A stretch of DNA of 5,497 bases, from the NCBI GenBank assembly GCA_023423675.1, contig JAFAFD010000458.1, positions 1-5,497 of the forward strand. The letters run 5' to 3'. Below, one piece after another: positions 1 through 4,774 of the stretch. The position numbers and the translations under genes are program-made. Position 1 is the stretch's first letter. The number at the start of each line of letters is the position of its first letter. The notes under the pieces are model-generated. The model did no database searches, was not told where the DNA came from, and worked only from the letters and a program-made list of their open reading frames with translations. The stretch comes from Pseudomonadota bacterium. Its GTDB lineage: Bacteria > Pseudomonadota > Gammaproteobacteria > Xanthomonadales > Xanthomonadaceae.

Positions 1-1
1 C

Positions 2-1921
2 GCCTCGGCGCAGTACGGTTCGGACGCCATCGCCGGTGTCATCAACATCATTCTTGAAGACAGCCCAGGCACCGAGATCACCGCGGGCTACTCGCAGTAC
101 GCGCAGGGCGATGGTGCTTCGCGTGACTTCAGCGCCCGCACCGGCTGGGCACTGGGCGACTACGGCAGCCTGGCGCTGTTCGCTGAATCGTCGAATTCCG
201 ATGCCACCTCGCGCACCCGCCAGCGTCCCGATGCCATCGCCTTCCAGGCCGCGCACCCGGATCTGGACGTGCCCAACCCCGTGCAGCGCTGGGGCCAGCC
301 GGAGCTGGAAAGCCGCCGCGTGGGCTTCAACCTGAAGGCCAACGCCAGCGATACGCTGGAGGTCTATGCCTTCGGCCTGTACAGCCACAGCGATGGCGTC
401 AGCGATTTCAACTGGCGCAACCCGGACACCACCACCGGCGCCTACCGCACTACCAGCATCTTCCCCGGCTGGGATCTGCGTTCCATCTACCCGGTGGGCT
501 TCAGCCCGCAGTACGGCAACGTGCAGAACGACCTGCAGCTGGTGGGTGGCCTGCGCGGCGAGATCACCCCCAAGCTGCGCTGGGATGTCAGCGCGTCGTA
601 CGGCCGCAACGCCATCGATTACAGCCTGGACAACGCGATCAACGCTTCGCTTGGCCCGGACAGCCCGACCTCGTTCGACCTCGGCCGCCTGACCCAGACC
701 GAGAAGAACGCCAACATCGATTTCAACTACGAGTGGGATGTCGCCGCGCTGGCCAAGCCGGTCAACGTCGCCTTCGGTGCCGAGTTCCGCCAGGAAACCT
801 ATGAAGTGCGTGCCGGCGATCCGGCTTCGTACGCCGTCGGCCCCGGCGCAGCGGCCGGCCTGGAAGCCAATGCCAACGGCGCACCGGGCTTCTCCGACAC
901 CCAGGCCGGCAAGTGGGACCAGCGCAGCCACGCCGCCTACGTCGATATGGAAGTGCCGCTGGGCGAGCGCTGGAGCATCGGTGCCGCCGGCCGTTATGAA
1001 GACTTCTCCAGCTTTGGCAATACCGTGGACGGCAAGCTGTCGGCGCGCTTTGCCATCACCCCGGACGTGGCCCTGCGCGGTACGTTCTCCACCGGCTTCC
1101 GCGCGCCCACCCCGGCGCAGTTGAACACCACCAGCACCACCCAGGGCCTGGACACGCGCACGCTGCAGATCTTCACCAGCGGCCGCCTGTCGCGGAATGA
1201 TCCGCTGGCGCAGCTGCTCGGCGCCAAGCCGCTCACCCCGGAAGAATCGCGCACCGCCTCGCTCGGCCTGACCTGGCGCACCGATGTGGGCCTGTCCGGT
1301 TCGGTGGATGTGTACCGCATCAGGCTCAGCGACCGCTTCAGCCAGTCGGCCAGCTTCACGATTCCGGCCGGCACACCCAATCCGCTGGGCTACACCTCGG
1401 TCAACTACTTCACCAACGACTTCGACACCACCACCAGCGGCGTCGACGTGGTCGGCAACTACCTGCGCGATCTCGGCACCGGCCGCATGACGCTGACCCT
1501 GGCCTACAACTTCAACCGCACCCGCGTGGACAACGGCAGCACCTCGGTGGCTACCAACGAGACCCAGCGCGTGCTGTTCGAAGACCGCCTGCCGGAGCAC
1601 AAGGGCAGCTTCACCGGCACCTGGGACGTGGGTGCGTGGTCGCTGATGGCGCGCGTGCGCTACTACGGCGCCTGGACCGATTCGACCGGCAATGCGACCG
1701 GCGATATCTACCAGCGCTTCGGTGACATGACCTTCCTCGACCTGGCCGCCGGCTACCGCATCAACGAGCACCACAGCCTGCGCGTGGGCGTGGACAACGT
1801 GTTCGACCGCTACCCGGACGAGGCGACCTTCCAGGCCAGCCGCGGCCTGATCTACTCGCGCAACGCACCCTACGACACCGACGGTGCCAACGTGTACGCG
1901 CAGTACCGGCTGACCTTCTGA
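2..1921 (+). CDS. TonB-dependent outer-membrane receptor, 5'-truncated by the window edge
   Basis: This is the C-terminal 639 residues of a TonB-dependent receptor, an outer-membrane beta-barrel that takes up scarce ligands (siderophores, cofactors, sugars or peptides) using TonB-ExbB-ExbD energy. The open frame continues to the left edge without a stop. Bases 8-55 encode AQYGSDAIAGVINIIL, the classic end of the plug domain, so the signal peptide, TonB box and most of the plug lie outside (about 130-150 residues, judged from usual family size). The rest is barrel: alternating aromatic and polar strands, a STGFRAPTPAQL segment near 1088-1123, the VGVDNVFDRYP segment near 1786-1818, and a terminal ...YRLTF ending in Phe, the usual signal for outer-membrane assembly. 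A GTG at 269 lies inside the gene and is not its start. The stop overlaps the start of the next gene. The ligand cannot be told from these residues. The family call is very secure. Confidence 0.95.
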   Translation, partial: ASAQYGSDAIAGVINIILEDSPGTEITAGYSQYAQGDGASRDFSARTGWALGDYGSLALFAESSNSDATSRTRQRPDAIAFQAAHPDLDVPNPVQRWGQPELESRRVGFNLKANASDTLEVYAFGLYSHSDGVSDFNWRNPDTTTGAYRTTSIFPGWDLRSIYPVGFSPQYGNVQNDLQLVGGLRGEITPKLRWDVSASYGRNAIDYSLDNAINASLGPDSPTSFDLGRLTQTEKNANIDFNYEWDVAALAKPVNVAFGAEFRQETYEVRAGDPASYAVGPGAAAGLEANANGAPGFSDTQAGKWDQRSHAAYVDMEVPLGERWSIGAAGRYEDFSSFGNTVDGKLSARFAITPDVALRGTFSTGFRAPTPAQLNTTSTTQGLDTRTLQIFTSGRLSRNDPLAQLLGAKPLTPEESRTASLGLTWRTDVGLSGSVDVYRIRLSDRFSQSASFTIPAGTPNPLGYTSVNYFTNDFDTTTSGVDVVGNYLRDLGTGRMTLTLAYNFNRTRVDNGSTSVATNETQRVLFEDRLPEHKGSFTGTWDVGAWSLMARVRYYGAWTDSTGNATGDIYQRFGDMTFLDLAAGYRINEHHSLRVGVDNVFDRYPDEATFQASRGLIYSRNAPYDTDGANVYAQYRLTF

Positions 1922-1923
1922 TG
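1919..1923 (+). promoter_or_regulatory. TGATG stop/start overlap coupling receptor and PLP enzyme
   Basis: The receptor stop TGA (1919-1921) shares its A with the ATG (1921-1923) of the next gene. No purine-rich ribosome-binding site is visible just upstream; the sequence there is receptor coding ending in ctgaccttc. This layout suggests that the enzyme is translated by termination-reinitiation and is made in step with the receptor. The overlap is seen directly; coupling is inferred. Confidence 0.75.
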
Positions 1924-2004
1924 GACAGCCGCCGCCGTAACCTGCTGCGCGCCGGCACCCTGCTGCCGGCCGCCGCAGCGCTGTCTTCACTGCCTGCCAT
2001 GGCT
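1921..2004 (+). other. Twin-arginine (Tat) signal peptide of the PLP enzyme
   Basis: Residues 1-28 carry three arginines at 4-6, a match to RRxFLK as RRNLLR (5-10), a moderately hydrophobic Ala/Leu core (11-24) and an AxA-type cleavage site (AMA, 26-28). The moderate hydrophobicity suits Tat better than Sec. Tat export would let the protein cross the membrane folded with PLP already bound. The exact cleavage position is inferred. Confidence 0.8.
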
Positions 2005-3222
2005 GCTGCACGCTACCCTGCGGCCATGGAGATTCCTGCAACGACCGTGGCGCCGGACGTGCTGGCCCGCGATGAAGGCTACTGGGCCGCCGTGGCCAGC
2101 CACTTCGACATCACCGATGAAGTGAACCACCTGGAAAACGGCTACTGGGGCGCGATGGGTCGCGAGACCCTGGCCAGCTACCAGCGGCACACCGCCGAGG
2201 TGAACCGTGGCAACGCCTGGTACGGGCGCCAGACGTTCCCCGCCGAGTACATGGCCGTGCACCGCCAGGTGGCCGACATGCTGGGCGTGGGCGCCGACGA
2301 GATCGCACTGACCCGTGGCGCCACCGAGGCGATGCTGGCCCTGATCGGCGGCAACAACCGCCTCTCGCCGGGCGACCAGGTGCTGTACGCCGACGTGGAC
2401 TACGACAGCATGATCGGCGCCATGCGCTGGCTGCAGCAGCGGCGCGGCGTGCAGGTGGAGCGCATCGCCCTGCCTGCGGTGCCCGACCGCGCGCAGATCC
2501 TGCAGGCCTACGATGCCGCCTTCGCGCGGCTGCCGAAGCTGAAGCTGGTGCTGCTGACCCAGGTCAGCCACCGCCACGGCCTGGTGCTGCCGGTGGCCGA
2601 GATTGCCGAGCGTGCGCGTGCACGCGGTATCGATGTGATCGTCGATGCCGCCCATGGCTTCGGCCAGATCGCCTTCGCCGTGCCGGACCTGAAGGCCGAT
2701 TTCGTGGGCATCAACCTGCACAAGTGGATCGGCGCGCCGGTGGGCGTGGGCGCAATGTACGTGCGCAAGGGCCGCGTGGCCGACCTCGACCCGTACATGG
2801 GCGAGACCGATGATGGTCGCGTGGGCAGCCGCGTGCATACCGGTACAGTGAATTTCGCCGCGTATCTGGCGTTGCCCGAAGCGATTGCCCTGCACCAGCG
2901 CATCGGTTCGGCCAACAAGCAGGCACGCCTGCGTTACCTGCGCGAGCGCTGGACGGTGCCCGCGCGGCAGATGGCGCACCTGGAAGTGCTGTCCTCGCCG
3001 GACCCGGCATTGGCCAGCGCACTGGCCAGCTTCCGCCTGCGCGGCCGTACCAGCGTGGCCGACAACATGGCCCTGCAGAAGCGCCTGCTGGATGAGCACC
3101 GCGTGTTCACCACGCATCGCGATGGCCTGGAATCAGGCGCCTGCGTACGGGTCACACCCTCGGTGTTCACCCGGCCGCAGCAGATGGACGCGCTGGTGGA
3201 AGCGCTGGCCGCGTTGGCCTGA
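1921..3222 (+). CDS. Tat-exported class V aminotransferase-fold PLP enzyme (isopenicillin N epimerase / PvdN-like)
   Basis: A 433-residue fold-type I PLP enzyme, probably periplasmic. Residues 1-30 form a twin-arginine signal: RRNLLR at 5-10, a hydrophobic Ala/Leu stretch, and an AMA-A cleavage site near 28/29. PLP-site features are TRGATEA (131-137, phosphate-binding turn), D242 in VDAAHG (pyridine-nitrogen Asp), K268 in NLHKWIG (Schiff-base Lys) and R410 in CVRVTP (likely substrate-carboxylate Arg). The only cysteine is C408, so a cysteine desulfurase with its catalytic loop Cys is unlikely. Length and order fit the isopenicillin N epimerase-like group. That group includes PvdN, a Tat-exported periplasmic enzyme that modifies the glutamate side chain of pyoverdine in pseudomonads. 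Coupling to a TonB-dependent receptor suggests that its substrate is linked to the imported ligand. Whether it transaminates, epimerises or eliminates cannot be told. Fold and export are secure; the reaction is open. Confidence 0.9.
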   Translation: MDSRRRNLLRAGTLLPAAAALSSLPAMAAARYPAAMEIPATTVAPDVLARDEGYWAAVASHFDITDEVNHLENGYWGAMGRETLASYQRHTAEVNRGNAWYGRQTFPAEYMAVHRQVADMLGVGADEIALTRGATEAMLALIGGNNRLSPGDQVLYADVDYDSMIGAMRWLQQRRGVQVERIALPAVPDRAQILQAYDAAFARLPKLKLVLLTQVSHRHGLVLPVAEIAERARARGIDVIVDAAHGFGQIAFAVPDLKADFVGINLHKWIGAPVGVGAMYVRKGRVADLDPYMGETDDGRVGSRVHTGTVNFAAYLALPEAIALHQRIGSANKQARLRYLRERWTVPARQMAHLEVLSSPDPALASALASFRLRGRTSVADNMALQKRLLDEHRVFTTHRDGLESGACVRVTPSVFTRPQQMDALVEALAALA

Positions 3223-3247
3223 GGCCGCTCTGGTGTGGGGTCAGAGC

Positions 3248-3285
3248 CCTGGTGGGTGCCGACCGTTGGTCGGCACATCCCTCCG
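3248..3285 (+). repeat. REP/SMAG-like palindrome, copy 1
   Basis: A perfect hairpin, GTGCCGACC (3256-3264), loop GTT, GGTCGGCAC (3268-3276), is preceded by a GTGG head (3252-3255, a variant of the GTAG head) and followed by the tail ATCCCTCC. The 38-base block matches 4181-4218 at 37 positions, in the same orientation. It lies 25 bases after the PLP-enzyme stop and has no T-run, so it is a REP element rather than a classical terminator, though such hairpins can stabilise or end transcripts. Just upstream, 3237-3249 holds ggggtcagagccc, a GGG/CCC imperfect palindrome that I recall as common in xanthomonad spacers. Confidence 0.85.
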
Positions 3286-3301
3286 GGCGCCGCACGCCCC
3301 A

Positions 3302-3321
3302 CCCATGCCATCATGCATGGG
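3302..3321. repeat. Inverted repeat upstream of the small two-gene cassette
   Basis: CCCATGC (3302-3308) pairs perfectly with GCATGGG (3315-3321) across the six-base loop CATCAT. It is centred about 43 bases before the ATG at 3355 and is unlike the REP hairpins in sequence. It could be an operator or a leader hairpin. No T-run follows, which argues against an intrinsic terminator. The palindrome is seen directly; any role is a guess. Confidence 0.5.
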
Positions 3322-3343
3322 CCAAGTCTCGCGGCCCTTGCTC

Positions 3344-3350
3344 AAGGAAG
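3344..3350 (+). promoter_or_regulatory. Ribosome-binding site that fixes the start at 3355
   Basis: AAGGAAG sits 4 bases before the ATG at 3355; its AAGGA core is 6 bases from it. The frame stays open upstream to 3235 with another ATG at 3313, but that ATG has no Shine-Dalgarno sequence and sits in the loop of the 3302-3321 palindrome. Upstream of that, the frame reads through REP sequence. Confidence 0.7.
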
Positions 3351-3354
3351 ACCG

Positions 3355-3714
3355 ATGGTCAGGAAAGACCCGGACATCGAAACCCCCGTGGACGAGGCCT
3401 TCCGTCCCACCCTGGCCTGGATGGCCAACGAGATTGCCGCCGACCGCGCGCCACAGGCCGCGAACGTGCCCACATGCAGCGCCGACACCTGGCGCGTCAT
3501 CACCGGCATCCTCGAGGACTACGGCGAAACCCTGGTGCCGCTCCCCGAGGCCGCCTGGGAAACCTCGGTCAGCCAGTGGTACGGCGAGCGCTGGAAGGTC
3601 CTGGTCGACCTGCATACCGTCGCGGAAGGGCGAAGTGACCTGGTAATAGACGTGGATATCGTCGAATCCGAGGCCGGTTTCCAGTACACCCTGCATCTGG
3701 TCTACGTTCCCTGA
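3355..3714 (+). CDS. Small cytosolic protein, possibly DUF7668-like
   Basis: A 119-residue acidic protein with no signal peptide or membrane segment. I do not recognise it firmly. The best-defined block is residues 79-105, with WKVLVDLHTVAEGRSDLVID: a predicted beta strand, a turn with GRSDL, then another strand, followed by the terminal strand FQYTLHLVYVP. The GRSDL block recalls the uncharacterised DUF7668 group; that match is from memory. The N-terminal half looks helical (about residues 11-60). It ends 9 bases before a DUF2185/Imm33-like gene, whose ribosome-binding site overlaps this stop, so the two are probably co-transcribed and may act together. An immunity or accessory role is inferred only from that neighbour. 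ATG 3355 was chosen because it has a good ribosome-binding site; longer versions would translate REP DNA. Confidence 0.75.
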   Translation: MVRKDPDIETPVDEAFRPTLAWMANEIAADRAPQAANVPTCSADTWRVITGILEDYGETLVPLPEAAWETSVSQWYGERWKVLVDLHTVAEGRSDLVIDVDIVESEAGFQYTLHLVYVP

Positions 3715-3719
3715 GGAGG
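3714..3719 (+). promoter_or_regulatory. Strong ribosome-binding site overlapping the upstream stop codon
   Basis: AGGAGG begins on the last base of the preceding TGA (3712-3714) and lies 4 bases before the ATG at 3724. This near-consensus site, embedded in the upstream stop, supports one mRNA for both small genes with efficient translation of the second. Confidence 0.8.
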
Positions 3720-3723
3720 CACG

Positions 3724-4050
3724 ATGAAGCCGAAACAATTCCGACTCACCGCCGAGCAGATCAGCCCGTTGCTGGAAGGCTATGGCGCGTGCATCGCCAC
3801 CGATCGCATCACCGTTGACGGCCAGCCCGTGGGCTACTGCTATCGCGAGGAGCCCGACAACGACGTGGAGAGTGGCTGGCGCTTTCTGGCCGGCGACGAG
3901 ACCGAGGAGTACCTGGACGAACCGGGAAACTCTGGCGTGTACAACGTGAACACCATCGCCAACTACGATCGTGCCGTCCTGGCAGTGGTCGACGCGCCAG
4001 CGGGTACCGCCTTCGAACGCAGTGAAGACGGAAGTCTGCTGCCGGTCTGA
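3724..4050 (+). CDS. DUF2185 / Imm33-like domain protein
   Basis: A 108-residue acidic cytosolic protein that is almost entirely one DUF2185 domain. The family blocks appear in order: GACIATDRIT (21-30), PVGYCYREEP (35-44), SGWRFLAGDE (50-59), EEYLDEP (61-67), GVYNVNTIANYD (71-82) and APAGTAFER (91-99). DUF2185 belongs to the Imm33-like group, predicted from genome context to include immunity proteins that neutralise polymorphic toxins. Many members, however, stand alone and have no proven function. No toxin, secretion-system or Rhs gene is in view, so this is either an orphan immunity gene or a housekeeping member. It follows the 3355-3714 gene by 9 bases. REP elements lie on both sides of the pair. 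The family call is strong; the immunity role is uncertain. Confidence 0.88.
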   Translation: MKPKQFRLTAEQISPLLEGYGACIATDRITVDGQPVGYCYREEPDNDVESGWRFLAGDETEEYLDEPGNSGVYNVNTIANYDRAVLAVVDAPAGTAFERSEDGSLLPV

Positions 4051-4070
4051 TCGGTGATGCCACGATTGGC

Positions 4071-4096
4071 GGATGCCGCCGGTTGGTCGGCACATC
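4071..4096 (+). repeat. REP/SMAG-like palindrome, degenerate copy
   Basis: TGCCG (4074-4078) pairs with CGGCA (4088-4092), and the inner arm is damaged: CCG where the good copies have ACC. The right arm GGTTGGTCGGCACATCC matches copies 1 and 6 closely. This is an eroded member of the same family, starting 20 bases after the DUF2185 stop. Confidence 0.65.
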
Positions 4097-4120
4097 CATC
4101 CACGCATGGCGTGGATCTAC
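4097..4120 (-). repeat. GTAG-headed REP (SMAG type), minus-strand orientation
   Basis: ATCCACGC (4098-4105) and GCGTGGAT (4109-4116) form a perfect 8-bp stem with loop ATG. On the minus strand it reads GTAG (4120-4117) followed by the stem, which is the usual head-plus-hairpin layout of SMAG REPs. It faces the next element head to head with only two bases between them. Confidence 0.85.
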
Positions 4121-4122
4121 TG

Positions 4123-4152
4123 GTAGATGCCAACCTTGGTTGGCACGTCCAT
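4123..4152 (+). repeat. GTAG-headed REP (SMAG type), plus-strand orientation
   Basis: The GTAG head (4123-4126) is followed by TGCCAACC (4128-4135), TT, and GGTTGGCA (4138-4145), a perfect stem; the physical loop is probably CTTG. The tail GTCCATCC follows. Its right arm and tail match the other + strand copies, with A/T pairs replacing G/C in the stem. Base changes on both arms keep the pairing. Confidence 0.85.
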
Positions 4153-4170
4153 CCGGGCAATTGATCCCGG
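4153..4170. repeat. Short inverted repeat within the REP cluster
   Basis: CCGGG (4153-4157) pairs with CCCGG (4166-4170) around the eight-base loop CAATTGAT. It joins the tail of one REP to the spacer before the next. It may be a decayed REP or chance in GC-rich DNA. Confidence 0.4.
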
Positions 4171-4180
4171 CATCTCCCAT

Positions 4181-4218
4181 CCTGGTGGGTGCCGGCCGTT
4201 GGTCGGCACATCCCTCCG
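4181..4218 (+). repeat. REP/SMAG-like palindrome, near-identical to copy 1
   Basis: GTGCCGGCC (4189-4197), loop GTT, GGTCGGCAC (4201-4209): a 9-bp stem with one G-T wobble (4195/4203), a GTGG head (4185-4188) and the tail ATCCCTCC. It differs from 3248-3285 only at 4195 (G instead of A). The two copies are direct repeats 933 bases apart, bracketing both small genes. Confidence 0.85.
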
Positions 4219-4225
4219 CGACCGT

Positions 4226-4238
4226 GGCACATCCATCC
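4226..4238 (+). repeat. Partial REP: right-arm end and tail only
   Basis: GGCACATCCATCC repeats exactly the sequence at 4089-4101, but no left arm precedes it. It looks like the remnant of a truncated REP copy directly after the copy at 4181-4218. Confidence 0.5.
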
Positions 4239-4322
4239 TAGCCCGGCGGCACTCCCATCGACCATCATCGCGCGACCTCCCCGCCGGCTGTGCTACTACG
4301 GCCGTGTACCCCCTTCCTCTCC

Positions 4323-4326
4323 GGAG
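4323..4326 (+). promoter_or_regulatory. Ribosome-binding site of the DUF2231 gene
   Basis: GGAG lies 7 bases before the ATG at 4334 and decides the start. The same frame is open back to 4127, but that part reads through REP palindromes and has no membrane-protein character. Confidence 0.7.
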
Positions 4327-4333
4327 CACGACC

Positions 4334-4774
4334 ATGGTCAACCCCGTCGCCCAGGCCCATCGCGGCTTGGGTACCACGCTTTTCAGCCTGCTGAATCCGA
4401 TACCGTTCGGCTTCTTCGTCGGCGCCCTCATCTTCGACATCCTCTATCTCAACACCGCCGAGGTGATGTGGGGCAAGGCGGCCGCCTGGCTGATCACTTT
4501 CGGCCTGCTCATCGCCATCATCCCGCGGCTGATCAACCTGTTCGCCGTCTGGCGCCGCAACGGCACCGCCACCGGCCTGGATCGCGTGGATTTCCTGCTC
4601 AACCTGGTCGCCATCGTGCTGGCCATCTGGAACGCCTTCGTACACAGCCGCGATGCCTACGCGGTGGCCGTGCCGGGCACCATCCTTTCCGCGTTGACCG
4701 TGGGCCTGATCGCCATCGGTTTCATCCTGCTGTCGCTGCAGCTGCCGGTGCTGCACGGAGGTCGTCATGGCTGA
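4334..4774 (+). CDS. DUF2231-family inner-membrane protein
   Basis: A 146-residue integral membrane protein with four predicted helices: about 20-39 (with the family-type NPIPFGFFVGALIFDILYL block), 48-72, 86-104 and 114-138. Short charged loops carry RR at 74-75 and SRDAYA at 105-110, and the C-terminus is His/Gly-rich (HGGRHG). This layout fits DUF2231, a family of small four-helix proteins of unproven biochemistry often found near periplasmic oxidoreductases and c-type cytochromes. The stop overlaps the start of the next gene by 8 bases, so the pair should be co-translated. I infer that it is the membrane partner of the lipid-anchored dehydrogenase-like propeller encoded next. No heme-binding CxxCH is present. 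The family assignment is good; the function is unknown. Confidence 0.87.
   Translation: MVNPVAQAHRGLGTTLFSLLNPIPFGFFVGALIFDILYLNTAEVMWGKAAAWLITFGLLIAIIPRLINLFAVWRRNGTATGLDRVDFLLNLVAIVLAIWNAFVHSRDAYAVAVPGTILSALTVGLIAIGFILLSLQLPVLHGGRHG
4757..4761 (+). promoter_or_regulatory. Ribosome-binding site of the dehydrogenase-like lipoprotein, inside the DUF2231 gene
   Basis: GGAGG lies 5 bases before the ATG at 4767 and within the last codons of the DUF2231 gene. With the 8-base gene overlap (4767-4774) this supports both coupled and independent initiation, and it fixes the start of a lipoprotein whose Cys is at residue 21. Confidence 0.8.

Larger units (their letters stand above)
4051..4333. other. 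Intergenic REP cluster between the DUF2185 gene and the DUF2231 gene
   Basis: This 283-base gap holds no credible gene. Bases 4071-4238 are filled with REP-type palindromes and partial copies (listed separately). GGCAC(A/G)TCC(A/C)TCC occurs four times here (from 4089, 4142, 4205 and 4226), and a fifth copy starts at 3272. Bases 4239-4322 contain no clear hairpin. A promoter for the downstream operon must lie here or further up, but only a weak TGC-TACTAC (4291-4299) is seen, with no matching -35. Confidence 0.8.

Noticed and set aside
269..271. GTG as a possible start of the receptor reading frame
   Set aside because: The frame is open to the left edge and encodes the conserved plug-domain end before this codon, so GTG 269 is an internal Val.
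1987..3117. Long minus-strand open frame (376 codons) opposite the PLP-enzyme gene
   Set aside because: Its translation is a His/Gln/Ala-rich string with no recognisable domain. The opposite strand encodes a complete enzyme with all PLP motifs. Long antisense frames are expected in GC-rich genes.
3256..3276. Intrinsic terminator after the PLP-enzyme gene
   Set aside because: The hairpin is strong but is followed by ATCCCTCC rather than a T-run, and the same element recurs elsewhere as a REP. It may still affect the transcript end.
2885..3646. Plus-strand frame (253 codons) spanning the end of the PLP-enzyme gene into the next gene
   Set aside because: It is Trp/Arg/Pro-rich out-of-frame reading that crosses the REP and ends inside the 3355-3714 gene; no start signal or domain.
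3241..4107. Minus-strand open frame (288 codons) across the small-gene cassette
   Set aside because: It runs through REP DNA at both ends and is the shadow of two + strand genes with good ribosome-binding sites and, for one, clear family motifs.
4071..4238. Possible CRISPR array
   Set aside because: The repeats are unevenly spaced, in both orientations, diverged, and made of short hairpins with GTAG heads; there are no uniform spacers. They are REPs.
4291..4299. Extended -10 promoter (TGC TACTAC) for the DUF2231 operon
   Set aside because: Only three of six bases match TATAAT and no acceptable -35 lies about 17 bases upstream; too weak to annotate.
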